Below are positions 24,997-34,881 of a DNA stretch of 64,000 nt, piece by piece. Source of the DNA: Firmicutes bacterium CAG:95 (GTDB taxonomy: Bacteria; Bacillota; Clostridia; Lachnospirales; Lachnospiraceae); the NCBI GenBank assembly GCA_000438155.1, contig FR902981.1, forward strand, positions 52,817 to 116,816, in the 5' to 3' direction. The translations under genes were made by a program, and so were the position numbers. Positions within the stretch are counted from its first letter, which is position 1. The number at the start of each line of letters is the position of its first letter. The notes under the pieces were generated by a model. It was given only the letters and a program-made list of their open reading frames with translations. It was not told where the DNA came from and did no database searches.

Positions 24997-27900
24997 CTAT
25001 TCCTCACCTTCTTTATACGGAATGAGAAGCTGCACACTTCCTCCTCCCGATCCCTTTTTCAAAAATCCATTTCCCGGTGGCTCCGACCGGTTCAACAGGG
25101 AAAAATTCAATCCCTCAAATTCCAGTGCCCTCTGCAAGGATGCATTTCCTCCCAGATGAACTCCCCACTGACAGGAGGCCAGGGATTGAAACAATGGTGT
25201 TGCATATACTTCCAGATCACGCTGCGGATGATACGCTCCGATCACCACTACATTCTGTCTCCGTTTTCCAACCAGATCTTCCCATTGCTGTGTCTTTTCT
25301 TTCTCTTCTCCGCAATAGGAATAAATCTGCCTTGTAAATGCTGCCAGATGTGGAATCATAAGCACAAGCCGGCTTTTCTTCTGCTGTTCCTTTTGCAGCT
25401 CTTCCTCCAGCTCCCCTGCATTCCGGCAGCAGATCACCTCCGGTTCCTTTATTAACCCGGCATGTTCCCCTTCGGTATCCAGAAGCAGTATTTTCCAGTC
25501 TGTAACACTTCTCACACTGAATAACAGATGATCAATCAGACTGCTCTTTCCGGTCTGATCTGCACCGGATATCAGAAAACCGGAAAGCTTTTGAAGCTCC
25601 AGAATTTCAATTGCTCCTGTTTCCTTGTTATACCCCAGTGGTACCCGGCTGCCTGTTCCGTCATACTTCCGGCTCTTACGATAAACCGTAAGGAACTGCA
25701 TAAGCTTCGGATATTCCGGGATCCGCACAATCCGGTCATAAAAGGGCTGCCCCTCCTGATAACCTGCACCCTCCTTATGAAATGCCAGGGTCTGAAACTC
25801 CAGAACCCTCTTTTCCTTTTTACATAATCCTCTTCCTGCAACACCGGCTTTCGGAATCGAAATCCCATGATACTGCCGCAGCACATCCCCATACTGAAAG
25901 GGATCGCTTAATTCAAGTGACAGTGTTGTCTTGATTTTATTCCAAAGCTTTGATTGAAAATCTGACACCCCATTCCCGGTCAGGATAAGAAATACTCCAA
26001 GACTGATCCCCTCTGCTGCCATGGAAAGCAGGAATTCCTCTTCCGCTTCTCCCAGATATCTTCGTAATGTTCCGATACCGTCAACCATGCCGTACAGAAC
26101 CGGAAGCTTTCCCGGATTCTTTCGTATAAAAGTCTTATAATTTTCTCCATTAAGTATCCGTTTCCTTTCACTCCAAAGCTGTCTGAACTGATAAAAGAAT
26201 ACCGGAAGATCCTTAGGTGTCTGCACCAGCGCAAGACAATGTGGCTGTTCCTCATACAAAAGGAACCCCGGCTGTTCCACAACCAGCAGAAAATATTCTG
26301 CCTCCATTGGTGTATTATTCCTTGCAATCTGTTCCAGAATAAGGCGGATAAAATGAGACTTTCCTGTTGCCGGTCCTCCACAGATTCCCAGATGCCCCTG
26401 TTTCTGCGGTTCATAATACAATACTTTCTGGCACTGATTTTCCGGATCATCATATTTCCCGACCCGGAATACCTGTGCATGGCCGATTTCGTTTTCGGAC
26501 TCTTCCTTTTCCTGTTCCTGGATTTTTTCCAGATAAATTACTTCTTCCAGCTCCGGAAGCCACAACAGTCCGGGCCGCCCATATCCATGCTGCTCTGCTA
26601 TATGGTTTACATAATTCTCAACGCATTCTATAAGTGAGTCTGCTGTATCACTTACTTTCTCCTTTGGCAGTACGCTTCTCCTTCCGGTTTCCGAAAGAAG
26701 AGCCACAGTCTCTTCCTTCTGTTCCTCCGGCTGATATCTGCCGCCACAGTAGCCCGTCTGGAACAGCTGATATAATTCATCATTCCCAATCTGAAGATAG
26801 CATTGTCCGGGAGATGTCAGATAAGCGGCATCCGGCTTATGAAGCATATCCATACTGTCCTGCTTATCCTGTACACGAAGACAAAGATGGAAACGGGCAT
26901 TGCTCCAGATCTTATCATCTACCGTTCCTGCCGGCTTCTGGGTTGCCAGAATCAGATGCACCCCGAGACTTCTCCCAACCTGTGCAAGCGAAATTACCTC
27001 CTGCATGAATTCCGGCTCTTCTTTCTTTAATTCTGCAAATTCATCAATTACAATGAGCAGATGGGGCAATGCAGCCGCGGCTTTTCCTTCCCGGTAAAGC
27101 TGCATATAAGCATCAATATGGTTCACCTCGTATCGGGAAAAAATCCGTTGTCTCCGCTTATTCTCGCTGCTGATTGCAAGCATGGCTCTCCGGATCTGAC
27201 CACCGGACAGATTGGATATCACTCCTGCACAATGTGGAAAATTCCTGACTGCATTTCCTGTTCCACCACCCTTATAATCAATCACAAAAAAGTTCACATC
27301 CTGCGGACTGAACTGGATCATAAGGGAAAGCAGGTAGGTTTGAAGCAATTCGCTCTTACCGGAACCTGTTGTTCCCGCAATCAGTCCATGGGGGCCATGA
27401 AATTTTTCGTGCACATCCAGATATACCGGTGCACCCTGCATTCCTTTCCCAATCACTGCCTTAAGACGCTTTTCCGGTCTTGCTTCCTGCCAGCGGACTT
27501 CACAGTGAAGTTCTTCGATCCGCAGGCAATCAAAGAGTTCCAGGAAATCCACATTTTTAGGAATTCCTTCGTTCTTTCCCCTTCCTGTCCTTTCCCATAA
27601 CGCAAAGTTCCTGCTATAGGAAGAAGCTTTCTTCCGGTCCATGGTATCGTACTGAACAGGAACGGTAATCCTTTTATCCTTTTCATACAGCTGCAGTTCC
27701 TGACGATCCTTCTGCCAGATCATCCGGCTGCGGTATTCCTTAGGAAGCTCCTGTTCTTTCCCTGCAATTCCAACTACCATAACCCGGTCCGCCTTTCCCT
27801 CCTGTAAAAGGCTTTGCAGAACTTCTCCCAGAATCAGCATGGGATCAAACAGAAAAATCAGAAAAGAAACCTGTTCTTTCTGTGCGGAAAGTTCTCTGGT

Positions 27901-29406
27901 AAGATCCGGGAGAATTTCAGCCGCTGCTTCTTTATCCCCGGCCAGAAATCGGACTTCTCCGCTTTCCGACCAGATATGCGGAACCCATTTCATACTGTGA
28001 TAAACGCTCATCTGCCAAGGTATGGACGAATCAAAGAAGCAGGCCATACGCATTTCCTCCGGTGAGTGATGAAGCACCTGCTGCCAGAAAATCTGTAACA
28101 CCCCATCATGCAGGTGTTTCTCTTCTCCTACTACACCAAGCCGGGAATTCTCCCGGAAGTCCACACCAACCGGTACCTCCTCCAGATACTGAAACCTCTT
28201 CCATAAGGCTTCTGCCTCCTCTTCCATCGAATCCTTTACGAAAACCTTCCTTTCCTCCGGAAGCTTCAGTCTTACAGGAAAATCCTGTCTTCCTGTTCCA
28301 AGACGTGTAAACCAGAAATCCAGATCAGCTTCATACCGGTTCCAGTTCAATATCAGAAGCCGGTTCTCTGCATAATACTCCGGAACCGCCGGATATCTTC
28401 GATGCCAAAGCCCAGCTCCCTTCTGTGCTAACATCTGCAGCTCTGCTTCCAGTTTTCCCAGATATTCCCGGTACTGGATGATTCTTTCCCTGTTACTCCT
28501 TTGCTCCTCTCGACGACTGGCCAGCCGGTTTGTAATCCCCCAGAATACTCCAAGCAATGCACTGCATACTCCTGCTGCCAATGTCACATACCGATAGTTG
28601 TTTCCTGTTCCATTCGAAATTCTGCTTCCAAGAAGACTCATCATCAGAATTGGAAAAACCATTGTAACCGATGGGCCTATGGACAGAATCCACGGCGTCT
28701 GCGAAGTCTCCTTTTTCTGTGGTGGACTTAAGACCTCTCTTTCCTGTTCTTCCGGTAAACAAACCTGTTCCGGAATTTTCTGTATGGAGCGTGACACCAT
28801 TACCGCCCCTGCCCTTTGCTGTAATTCCTTCCCCGTAAATCCACTGTCCATCACCCGGCATTCTCCAACCAGTGGAACATAAATGAGATATGGGGGAAGA
28901 AATTGCATGGAAAGACCGTATAGCTGCAGGGAATCTCCCTTCTCAAGAATGGTACTTTCCTGCGCTCTTCTTCCGTTATGATATACTCCATCACCGCCAA
29001 GATTATGGAGAACACAATTTTCGCCTTCCATAACCAGTACGGCATGTCGGCCTCTGACACTGGAATGAAACTGGTAACAGATTCTGTTTTCATAATCACT
29101 TCCCAAAGTCACCAAGGCTTCGGCTTCCAGACGGATTCTCCCTGCGGGAGCCAATCTATGTACAGGCCCCTGCCTGCTGATCAGTACCTTTTCTTCAACC
29201 TCAGAATCCGGTAACAGCAATGAATCCGATAACATGGGATGGGTATTTACCAGAAAGCTTCCCTGCTGATAATTCAGACAGATTTTCTGTCTCCGCAGAT
29301 GCAAAAAAAATGCTGTATCACCCATACAGGTAACATACTTCACAACAGATTCTGAGTCGGAAAAGGCACAAAAGAAAAAATGTTCTGCGTGAATCGTTTT
29401 CTTCAA
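24997..29406 (-). CDS. essC: EssC/YukB-type T7SS motor ATPase (FtsK/SpoIIIE family)
   Basis: The 1469-residue membrane motor has an FHA-like N-terminus (SSVRGRHAVLVMEGENCVLHN with GGDGVYHNG), two membrane helices at about 235-290, and three FtsK/SpoIIIE domains. The Walker A motifs are GTTGSGKSELL (near 680), GPATGKSHF (near 1008) and GADQTGKSS (near 1280). The first domain also has a clear LLIVIDEFAEL. EssC drives export of WXG100 and LXG-type proteins. The start is a TTG with AGAGGTG six bases upstream. The usual membrane partners EsaA, EssA and EssB are not in this window. Confidence 0.93.
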   Translation of the reverse strand: MKKTIHAEHFFFCAFSDSESVVKYVTCMGDTAFFLHLRRQKICLNYQQGSFLVNTHPMLSDSLLLPDSEVEEKVLISRQGPVHRLAPAGRIRLEAEALVTLGSDYENRICYQFHSSVRGRHAVLVMEGENCVLHNLGGDGVYHNGRRAQESTILEKGDSLQLYGLSMQFLPPYLIYVPLVGECRVMDSGFTGKELQQRAGAVMVSRSIQKIPEQVCLPEEQEREVLSPPQKKETSQTPWILSIGPSVTMVFPILMMSLLGSRISNGTGNNYRYVTLAAGVCSALLGVFWGITNRLASRREEQRSNRERIIQYREYLGKLEAELQMLAQKGAGLWHRRYPAVPEYYAENRLLILNWNRYEADLDFWFTRLGTGRQDFPVRLKLPEERKVFVKDSMEEEAEALWKRFQYLEEVPVGVDFRENSRLGVVGEEKHLHDGVLQIFWQQVLHHSPEEMRMACFFDSSIPWQMSVYHSMKWVPHIWSESGEVRFLAGDKEAAAEILPDLTRELSAQKEQVSFLIFLFDPMLILGEVLQSLLQEGKADRVMVVGIAGKEQELPKEYRSRMIWQKDRQELQLYEKDKRITVPVQYDTMDRKKASSYSRNFALWERTGRGKNEGIPKNVDFLELFDCLRIEELHCEVRWQEARPEKRLKAVIGKGMQGAPVYLDVHEKFHGPHGLIAGTTGSGKSELLQTYLLSLMIQFSPQDVNFFVIDYKGGGTGNAVRNFPHCAGVISNLSGGQIRRAMLAISSENKRRQRIFSRYEVNHIDAYMQLYREGKAAAALPHLLIVIDEFAELKKEEPEFMQEVISLAQVGRSLGVHLILATQKPAGTVDDKIWSNARFHLCLRVQDKQDSMDMLHKPDAAYLTSPGQCYLQIGNDELYQLFQTGYCGGRYQPEEQKEETVALLSETGRRSVLPKEKVSDTADSLIECVENYVNHIAEQHGYGRPGLLWLPELEEVIYLEKIQEQEKEESENEIGHAQVFRVGKYDDPENQCQKVLYYEPQKQGHLGICGGPATGKSHFIRLILEQIARNNTPMEAEYFLLVVEQPGFLLYEEQPHCLALVQTPKDLPVFFYQFRQLWSERKRILNGENYKTFIRKNPGKLPVLYGMVDGIGTLRRYLGEAEEEFLLSMAAEGISLGVFLILTGNGVSDFQSKLWNKIKTTLSLELSDPFQYGDVLRQYHGISIPKAGVAGRGLCKKEKRVLEFQTLAFHKEGAGYQEGQPFYDRIVRIPEYPKLMQFLTVYRKSRKYDGTGSRVPLGYNKETGAIEILELQKLSGFLISGADQTGKSSLIDHLLFSVRSVTDWKILLLDTEGEHAGLIKEPEVICCRNAGELEEELQKEQQKKSRLVLMIPHLAAFTRQIYSYCGEEKEKTQQWEDLVGKRRQNVVVIGAYHPQRDLEVYATPLFQSLASCQWGVHLGGNASLQRALEFEGLNFSLLNRSEPPGNGFLKKGSGGGSVQLLIPYKEGEE

Positions 29407-29512
29407 ATAGCACCTCTTTTATTCTTTCGTGAAAATATTAGATGTCATAAAAACTAATAAAAGATGAAAGGATATGTTAATCGATCAACAATGAATTCAT
29501 AAGTTATTATGT

Positions 29513-29541
29513 AAGATAACAGATTTGGCATTTCACGTCAA
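29513..29541 (-). promoter_or_regulatory. Likely promoter of the T7SS operon
   Basis: On the minus strand TTGACG (29541-29536), a 17-bp spacer and TATCTT (29518-29513), about 105 bp before the essC start. A TGGTAAA/TTTACCA inverted repeat lies just upstream, near 29550-29577, and may be an operator. Confidence 0.55.
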
Positions 29542-29621
29542 GATGTTTTTGGTAAATTTAAACAATTATTTTACCAGATTAGTTTTATAATTTGGTTATT
29601 ATCACGATACCTTATCCCTCT

Positions 29622-29663
29622 CACTAAACGCATGCTGCGCCTCCGGCTTGCATTCCTTAAGTG
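29622..29663. repeat. 42-nt hairpin repeat, family A (single unit)
   Basis: The unit CACTAAACGCATGC...TTAAGTG matches the first unit of the array at 49487, including the leader CTTATCCCTCT and the trailing TTCCGGACTGGTTC. After the 15-base spacer a second unit begins (CACT at 29679) but is replaced by the family B repeat. It occupies the 397-bp gap between essC and the next gene. Confidence 0.8.
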
Positions 29664-29680
29664 TTCCGGACTGGTTCGCA

Positions 29681-29723
29681 CTCAAAATGATCCACTGAAT
29701 CATTTTCTCATATGCATGGCAAC
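29681..29723. repeat. Dispersed repeat, family B, copy 1
   Basis: CTCAAAATGATCCACTGAAT followed by CATTTTCTCATATGCATGGC recurs at 61218-61261 with two substitutions and one inserted A. AATGAT/ATCATT forms a hairpin, followed by a constant non-palindromic tail. Confidence 0.8.
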
Positions 29724-29757
29724 AAAAAAACAGACACACCCATTTAAGATGTGCCTG
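29724..29757 (-). terminator. Intrinsic terminator
   Basis: On the minus strand CAGGCACA pairs with TGTGTCTG (one G-T pair), followed by a run of seven T. It ends the FliD-like gene. Confidence 0.75.
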
Positions 29758-29803
29758 CACTTTCTCAGATTATAAAGCCAATTAAACGTCCTTCCGGTAA
29801 AAC

Positions 29804-30532
29804 CTAAAAATAGGAATTAAAAATATTACCGGAAGCATAGGTATTACTGTAAGTTCCCTTCGTTGTATAGGTATTTGCCTTTGCTGCTTCCTGTGTTGCT
29901 GCAAAATCGATAAAGGAAGACTGGGAAGATACTCTGGATGCATAAGAATAACTTCCGCTAAACAAAGTCTTCACGGTGTTTGCATCTGCCTTTGCAAAAG
30001 CATCCTTGTCAAGTGTCAGTGTATCGTCCTTACCAATGGTAATACCTGCCTGACCCAACAGCTTCTGATTGGACTCTGTCATGTTCTTTAAGGTATCTAC
30101 ACGCTTCGTGATACTGTCGGAAGCGGACTTGGCAGACCCTTCAATCAGCTTGTTATAATTGGTTACAAAACTGTCTACCGCTTTATAAATCTCATCCTGA
30201 CTCTTACTGAATACAGAATCCTTACCTGTATTCGTTAACTGATCTGCAGAACTCTTCAAACTCTCTGATGCCGTCTGGATCTGCTTCAAGGTCTCTGCAG
30301 AATCCTTGGATGTGGAGAGTGTTTTCTTCTTTTCATCTACAATAGAAGCAGCTTCCTTGCTGATCTTGTTACCTTTGCCATAATAGGCCTTCATCAGCTT
30401 GCCATAGCTTCCATTCTTAATGCTCATGTAATCGGAAAGAAAATTTAAATTAGAATTTCCTGACATACTCTGAAACAAAAAAGAATAATTCTGCTTCATA
30501 CCGGTATATCCCATGTTCAATCGTACTCCCAT
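29804..30532 (-). CDS. FliD-like/flagellar hook-associated-like protein
   Basis: The 242-residue Ser/Lys/Asn-rich helical protein has a C-terminal part like FliD (KLLGQAGITIGKDDTLTLDK, then FAKADANTVKTLFSGSYSYA), the filament cap protein, but lacks the long FliD central domain. The ATG at 30532 (MGVRLNMGYTGM) with CAGGGAAG upstream is preferred to the one at 30553. Related short proteins are common in Lachnospiraceae, and a flagellar role is not certain. It stands alone with its own terminator. Confidence 0.55.
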   Translation of the reverse strand: MGVRLNMGYTGMKQNYSFLFQSMSGNSNLNFLSDYMSIKNGSYGKLMKAYYGKGNKISKEAASIVDEKKKTLSTSKDSAETLKQIQTASESLKSSADQLTNTGKDSVFSKSQDEIYKAVDSFVTNYNKLIEGSAKSASDSITKRVDTLKNMTESNQKLLGQAGITIGKDDTLTLDKDAFAKADANTVKTLFSGSYSYASRVSSQSSFIDFAATQEAAKANTYTTKGTYSNTYASGNIFNSYF

Positions 30533-30690
30533 ATGACTTCCCTGCCTTTCCATACGCTAATTATATATTAGCAAAATAATCGGTAAAATACAATCCGATT
30601 TACGCAATTCATGTAAAAAAATACGCAATATCTGATAGGCATACCTTTCCTCCGTATGTTATGCTTAACGAAACGGAAGGGAGAACTATT

Positions 30691-31950
30691 ATGCTGAAAA
30701 TACATCCTCATCGCAAGCACCTTAACATTCTTACATTTATACTGACTATCCTGCTCATAGTGAGCGGATGCCGTAAGGAGGAAACAGTCCCTATGCAAAT
30801 ACACGAAACTACGAGTCCAATATCTGAAGAGTCCGTTTCTACAGAAGCATCCTCACCCCAGCCATCAGCTGACAGTCCGGTTGTTTCCGATCTTCCCTCC
30901 CTGAAAGAACTCTATGCAGACTATTTCCAAATGGGTGTATGCATTAATCCGGTCACAGTTTCTGACAACCAGTATAAGGAGCTGATCTGTCATGAATTTA
31001 ACAGTGTTACCAACGAAAATAACCTTAAACCGGAAAATATCATCAGCAAATCGGCTACTCTTGCCGATCTGGAAGGAAACCGTGAACATATACAACTTGA
31101 TTTCACCCGTGTAATACCGGAGCTTGATTTTGCTGTCCGGAATCACCTTAAGGTACGCGGACATACTCTCATCTGGCACAGCCAGACCCCGGACTGGATC
31201 TTTTATAAAGACTATGATCCATCGGGAGAGCCTGCAGACCGTGAACTGATGCTGAAACGTATGGAAAATTACATCCATGATGTATTTTCCTTTATATCCA
31301 CAAACTATCCCGATCTTTTCTATGCATTCGATATTGCTAATGAATGCATTGATGATAACGGTGGTATGAGAGACTCCTTATGGCGTAAGACCATCGGGGA
31401 CGACTACCTCAATTATGCATTTTCCTATGCGCGCACCTATGCCCCGGAAGAAATTCTGCTTTTTTATAATGACTATAATACTTATCAGCCAGCCAAACAG
31501 GCTGATATCATAAATCTGCTTTCCCCGGTTGCAGAAGCTGGAAATCTGGACGGAATTGGAATGCAGAGCCACCTCGATACCGACGTATCTCCTGCCAGGT
31601 TCACCTTTGCGGCACAGAAATATGCCGACGAACTCCATGTTGTGATTCACATAACTGAACTGGATATTGTCCAGCCGGATGCAGGAAATCCTGAGAAAAT
31701 ACAGGGACTTTATTATAAAAGATTCTTTGATGCACTGGTTGCGGCCAAAAAGAACGGAACTCCGATTGAAAGCGTCAGCGTATGGGGACTTACCGATGGC
31801 CTCTCCTGGAAATCCGATGACCATCCGTTGCTTTTCCACAGTGACCTGACTCCAAAGGATTGCTTTTATGAAATCACATCCGGTGAAGCTTATACAGGAG
31901 CGGCTTCACCGGAAATAATGGCTTCAAGCTCCCGGAATGCCTGTTCATAG
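30691..31950 (+). CDS. GH10 endo-1,4-beta-xylanase lipoprotein
   Basis: The 419-residue protein has a lipoprotein signal with lipobox LLIVSGC, a Ser/Thr/Pro linker and a GH10 domain from about residue 75. Motifs include FNSVTNENNLKPE, RGHTLIWHSQTPDW, the acid/base glutamate in FDIANEC, NDYNT, GIGMQSHL and the nucleophile in HITELDI. It would cleave xylan backbones outside the membrane. GAAGGGAG at good spacing fixes the start at 30691. Its last 61 bases overlap the end of the facing HAD gene. Confidence 0.92.
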   Translation: MLKIHPHRKHLNILTFILTILLIVSGCRKEETVPMQIHETTSPISEESVSTEASSPQPSADSPVVSDLPSLKELYADYFQMGVCINPVTVSDNQYKELICHEFNSVTNENNLKPENIISKSATLADLEGNREHIQLDFTRVIPELDFAVRNHLKVRGHTLIWHSQTPDWIFYKDYDPSGEPADRELMLKRMENYIHDVFSFISTNYPDLFYAFDIANECIDDNGGMRDSLWRKTIGDDYLNYAFSYARTYAPEEILLFYNDYNTYQPAKQADIINLLSPVAEAGNLDGIGMQSHLDTDVSPARFTFAAQKYADELHVVIHITELDIVQPDAGNPEKIQGLYYKRFFDALVAAKKNGTPIESVSVWGLTDGLSWKSDDHPLLFHSDLTPKDCFYEITSGEAYTGAASPEIMASSSRNACS

Positions 31951-32513
31951 CTTTCAAACCGGATCCCATGGAAACCAAGTTTCTTCGCAGCTTCTACATT
32001 CTCCTTGCGGTCATCAATAAAGACACATTCCTCTTCCTTCAGATCATACGTGTCAAGAAGTGTCCGGTAAATATTCGGATCCGGCTTAATCATCTCTACA
32101 TAAGCCGAAACAATCTGTCCATTTACATAGGGCATAAACGTAAACTTCTCCCTGCTGTGCAGATCATAATAACTTGCCGGATAGTTGGTCAGAAGATAGG
32201 TATGATAACCTCTCTCCTGAAGCCCTTTCAGCCACTCTGCCGAATAGTCAAAGGCTTCCACAACATCCCGCTTTCCATTTGACATAAAAAACGCAATATC
32301 CTGTGCATATTCCGGCGCATCCTCCTGCATATACTTCATGACTTCCTCTTCTTCAAAAAATCCACGATCCAGTTCCTGCCACCATTTACAATAAACCGAA
32401 GCCTTAAGAAGCGGAGCGATTTTTTCTTCCGGAATTGCGAGCTTACGCATGGCTTCTCCCGGCATAAACCGGATCAGTACACCACCAATATCAAAAACAA
32501 TATTTCTAATCAT
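31890..32513 (-). CDS. HAD-superfamily hydrolase (subfamily IA)
   Basis: The 207-residue cytoplasmic phosphatase-like protein has HAD motif I FDIGGVLIRF, motif II LLTNY, motif III lysine in EMIKPDPNIY and motif IV CVFIDDRKEN. These enzymes hydrolyse small phosphate esters; the substrate is unknown. The second motif I aspartate (DxD) is Gly in DIGGV, as in haloacid-dehalogenase/epoxide-hydrolase-like members. It ends inside the 3' end of the convergent xylanase gene. Confidence 0.88.
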   Translation of the reverse strand: MIRNIVFDIGGVLIRFMPGEAMRKLAIPEEKIAPLLKASVYCKWWQELDRGFFEEEEVMKYMQEDAPEYAQDIAFFMSNGKRDVVEAFDYSAEWLKGLQERGYHTYLLTNYPASYYDLHSREKFTFMPYVNGQIVSAYVEMIKPDPNIYRTLLDTYDLKEEECVFIDDRKENVEAAKKLGFHGIRFESYEQAFRELEAIISGEAAPV

Positions 32514-32583
32514 GCTGTTCTCTCCATTTTCTGATCGTAATTATTCAGCTGCTTTTAATCTATAGTAACGATTCAGCCCGGCT

Positions 32584-33222
32584 CTACCTGTAATTCTCCC
32601 GTACTTCATCCACGCTCATATAAACTACATTATGCTCCGGTTTTATGCCGCTTTTCATAAAGATATCACGGATTGTCACAAACTCATAGCCCTGACGCTT
32701 CAACTCCGGAATCAAAGTCTTGATTGCCTCTACCGTCTGTATATTATCTGCCATATCATGCAGCAGAATCATAAATCCGGGTCTTGCCACCTTAAGCAGA
32801 CGCTCTGTTCTCTCCTTTGCACTCACCTCCGGCAGCCAGTCCTCACAGCCATAGCCACTGATAAAGGTAAGATCAATGAGATCATACATTTTCTGATCAT
32901 AATCAATATAGGGCGGTCTGAAAAATTCCGGCTTCTCTCCCACAATCTTCTCAATGCGATCGGACGTTTCCCTAATCTCATCCACAATTTCCTGCTCACT
33001 CTGCTTCGGCATGGACTGGTGCGTTTTTGAATGGTTCTCAATGGTACAGCCCATATCATGTGCTCTTTTCACAAGATATTCTGTCTCCTCCGTAATCTGC
33101 TGTCCAATCAGAAAAAAACTTGCAACTGCATGATTTTCTTCAAGGACATCCAACACCCGGTCTGTAATTCCCACAGTCGGTCCATCATCAAATGTCAATG
33201 CAGCCAGCTTTTTCTCACTCAT
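32584..33222 (-). CDS. Polysaccharide deacetylase (NodB domain)
   Basis: The 212-residue protein shows all NodB motifs: TFDDGP, the metal histidines in ENHSKTHQ, FFRPPY, and LLHD near the end. It removes acetyl groups from peptidoglycan or other polysaccharides. No signal peptide or membrane helix is seen at the N-terminus, which is unusual for a wall-active enzyme. AAGGAGG precedes the ATG. Confidence 0.9.
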   Translation of the reverse strand: MSEKKLAALTFDDGPTVGITDRVLDVLEENHAVASFFLIGQQITEETEYLVKRAHDMGCTIENHSKTHQSMPKQSEQEIVDEIRETSDRIEKIVGEKPEFFRPPYIDYDQKMYDLIDLTFISGYGCEDWLPEVSAKERTERLLKVARPGFMILLHDMADNIQTVEAIKTLIPELKRQGYEFVTIRDIFMKSGIKPEHNVVYMSVDEVRENYR

Positions 33223-33346
33223 CCTGTCTATGCCTCCTTATCTATTTTCTGAAAAAATTGAAATACCTTCCTCTTTAGCAACAAACTTCCATCCAACTAC
33301 TATTTTAACCAAAGTAATCAAAAGTGCAAGAATAATCTGTGCTTTT

Positions 33347-34726
33347 CTACGAAGCTTCCAGCTCCCTGCGATCCCTGGTAATATTCTTCAGCCATTTAAA
33401 TTTAAAGTAATGAATAAATACGATCGGCATCTTTTCAAACTCATCCAATGTCATTACAAAATAAACCCAGATGGGCGGAAGCTTTAACACATAGGCCGCA
33501 ATTGCCATCAGCGGCACTGCCACACACCACATCATCACGGTATCGAGAATCATACCAAACTTTGCATCTCCGCCCCCACGGAAGCATCCACAGATCAGAC
33601 AGGTATTCACTGCTTCCCCAACAAGACGCCAGGTTGTCATAATCATGATCATTCCCAGATAGGAAATTGCAGTTTCGGTCAGCTTATCACTGTAAAACCT
33701 GATCATAAACGGACGGATTGCAAGAATCACTCCACTTCCAAGCAGACTCACCAGAAAAGTGATCCAGAGCATTCTGCCGGCATACACCTTCGTTTCTTCA
33801 ATCTTATTGTTTCCAAGACTCTGGCTGACAATAATGGTGGTCGCATTGGCAAAACCACGGCAGACAATTGCTCCGATATTCACAACCATCACCGCCACGG
33901 CATTCGCAGCCACCATATCATCTCCGATATGGCCTAAGATCACGGTAAACATTGATGCGGCCAGTCCCCATACCAGATCATTAATAACGGAAGGGGCACT
34001 GATTTTCAGAAAATCCTTAAAGAGAACCCCGGATCTTTGGAACATGGTTTCCACACGGAAACGTATCTCTTTGCTTCCTGCTGAATAAATAAGACACAGA
34101 ACCGCTTCCACTGCTCTTGCCGTTACAGTACCAAGTGCCACACCGACAACACCAAGCTTCGGTGCACCAAATAACCCGAAGATAAAGGTTGCATTCAGGA
34201 ATACATTCACAAGCAGAGATACTACATAAATGACCGAAGGGAAAACCACCTTCCCGACACTTCGCAGCGCACTCACAAAAATCTGTGCAAATCCCATAAA
34301 AACAAAGGAAAAAGATAATACCCGCAAATAGGTAACTCCCTCTTCAATGGTTTCCGGGCTGTTCGTAAACAGATGCATAATATATTCCGGGAAGAAAAAG
34401 GATACTACAAAAAACAACAGTGAAATCAAAAGTACAATCTTAGTGGCCAGACCCAGGATCCTCTCCACGGTCTGGTGATCTCCCTTTCCCCAATACTGCG
34501 CACACAGGACGCTTGTACCAATGGCCAGTCCATAGTAAAAGCAGAACAGGACAAACGTATACTGATTCGCAAGTGATGACGCAGCCATAGCCGTCTGGCT
34601 GACATAGCCTAACATAACCGTATCTGCTGAATTAACCAGTGTACTGATTAAATTCTGTATCATAATCGGAAATGCCAGCTGGATGGCATAAAGTAAAAAT
34701 TGTTTTTTATTGAGCATCGTATTCAT
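33347..34726 (-). CDS. MATE-family efflux transporter
   Basis: The 459-residue membrane protein has about 12 hydrophobic segments and the MATE pattern (LAFPIMIQNLISTLVNSADT, then MLGYVSQTAMAA and GFANATTIIVSQSLG). It would export cationic compounds using a Na+ or H+ gradient. The C-terminus (HYFKFKWLKNITRDRRELEAS) is the usual short basic tail. The ATG is preceded by GGAAAAGGA. Confidence 0.93.
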   Translation of the reverse strand: MNTMLNKKQFLLYAIQLAFPIMIQNLISTLVNSADTVMLGYVSQTAMAASSLANQYTFVLFCFYYGLAIGTSVLCAQYWGKGDHQTVERILGLATKIVLLISLLFFVVSFFFPEYIMHLFTNSPETIEEGVTYLRVLSFSFVFMGFAQIFVSALRSVGKVVFPSVIYVVSLLVNVFLNATFIFGLFGAPKLGVVGVALGTVTARAVEAVLCLIYSAGSKEIRFRVETMFQRSGVLFKDFLKISAPSVINDLVWGLAASMFTVILGHIGDDMVAANAVAVMVVNIGAIVCRGFANATTIIVSQSLGNNKIEETKVYAGRMLWITFLVSLLGSGVILAIRPFMIRFYSDKLTETAISYLGMIMIMTTWRLVGEAVNTCLICGCFRGGGDAKFGMILDTVMMWCVAVPLMAIAAYVLKLPPIWVYFVMTLDEFEKMPIVFIHYFKFKWLKNITRDRRELEAS

Positions 34727-34830
34727 AGTGCATCCTTTTCCTTACATATAATTCATCCGGCATCTTCTGCTGCATGGATTTTCAATACATGCAGATCCAT
34801 GCTTCAGAGCTGCTCCGGTATGATCCGTAC

Positions 34831-34872
34831 AAAAAAGAGCAGGAAATTCAAACAGCTTGAATCTTCTACTCT
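34831..34872 (-). terminator. Intrinsic terminator after tRNA-Leu
   Basis: On the minus strand AGAGTAGAAGATTCAA pairs with TTTGAATTTCCTGCTCT around a GCTG loop, then six T. Confidence 0.75.
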
Positions 34873-34881
34873 TTATATGCA

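Noticed and set aside
18875..29406. The subtilase as a mycosin of the T7SS
   Set aside because: It has no signal peptide or membrane anchor, is separated by an oppositely oriented AraC gene, and resembles Csp-type subtilases.
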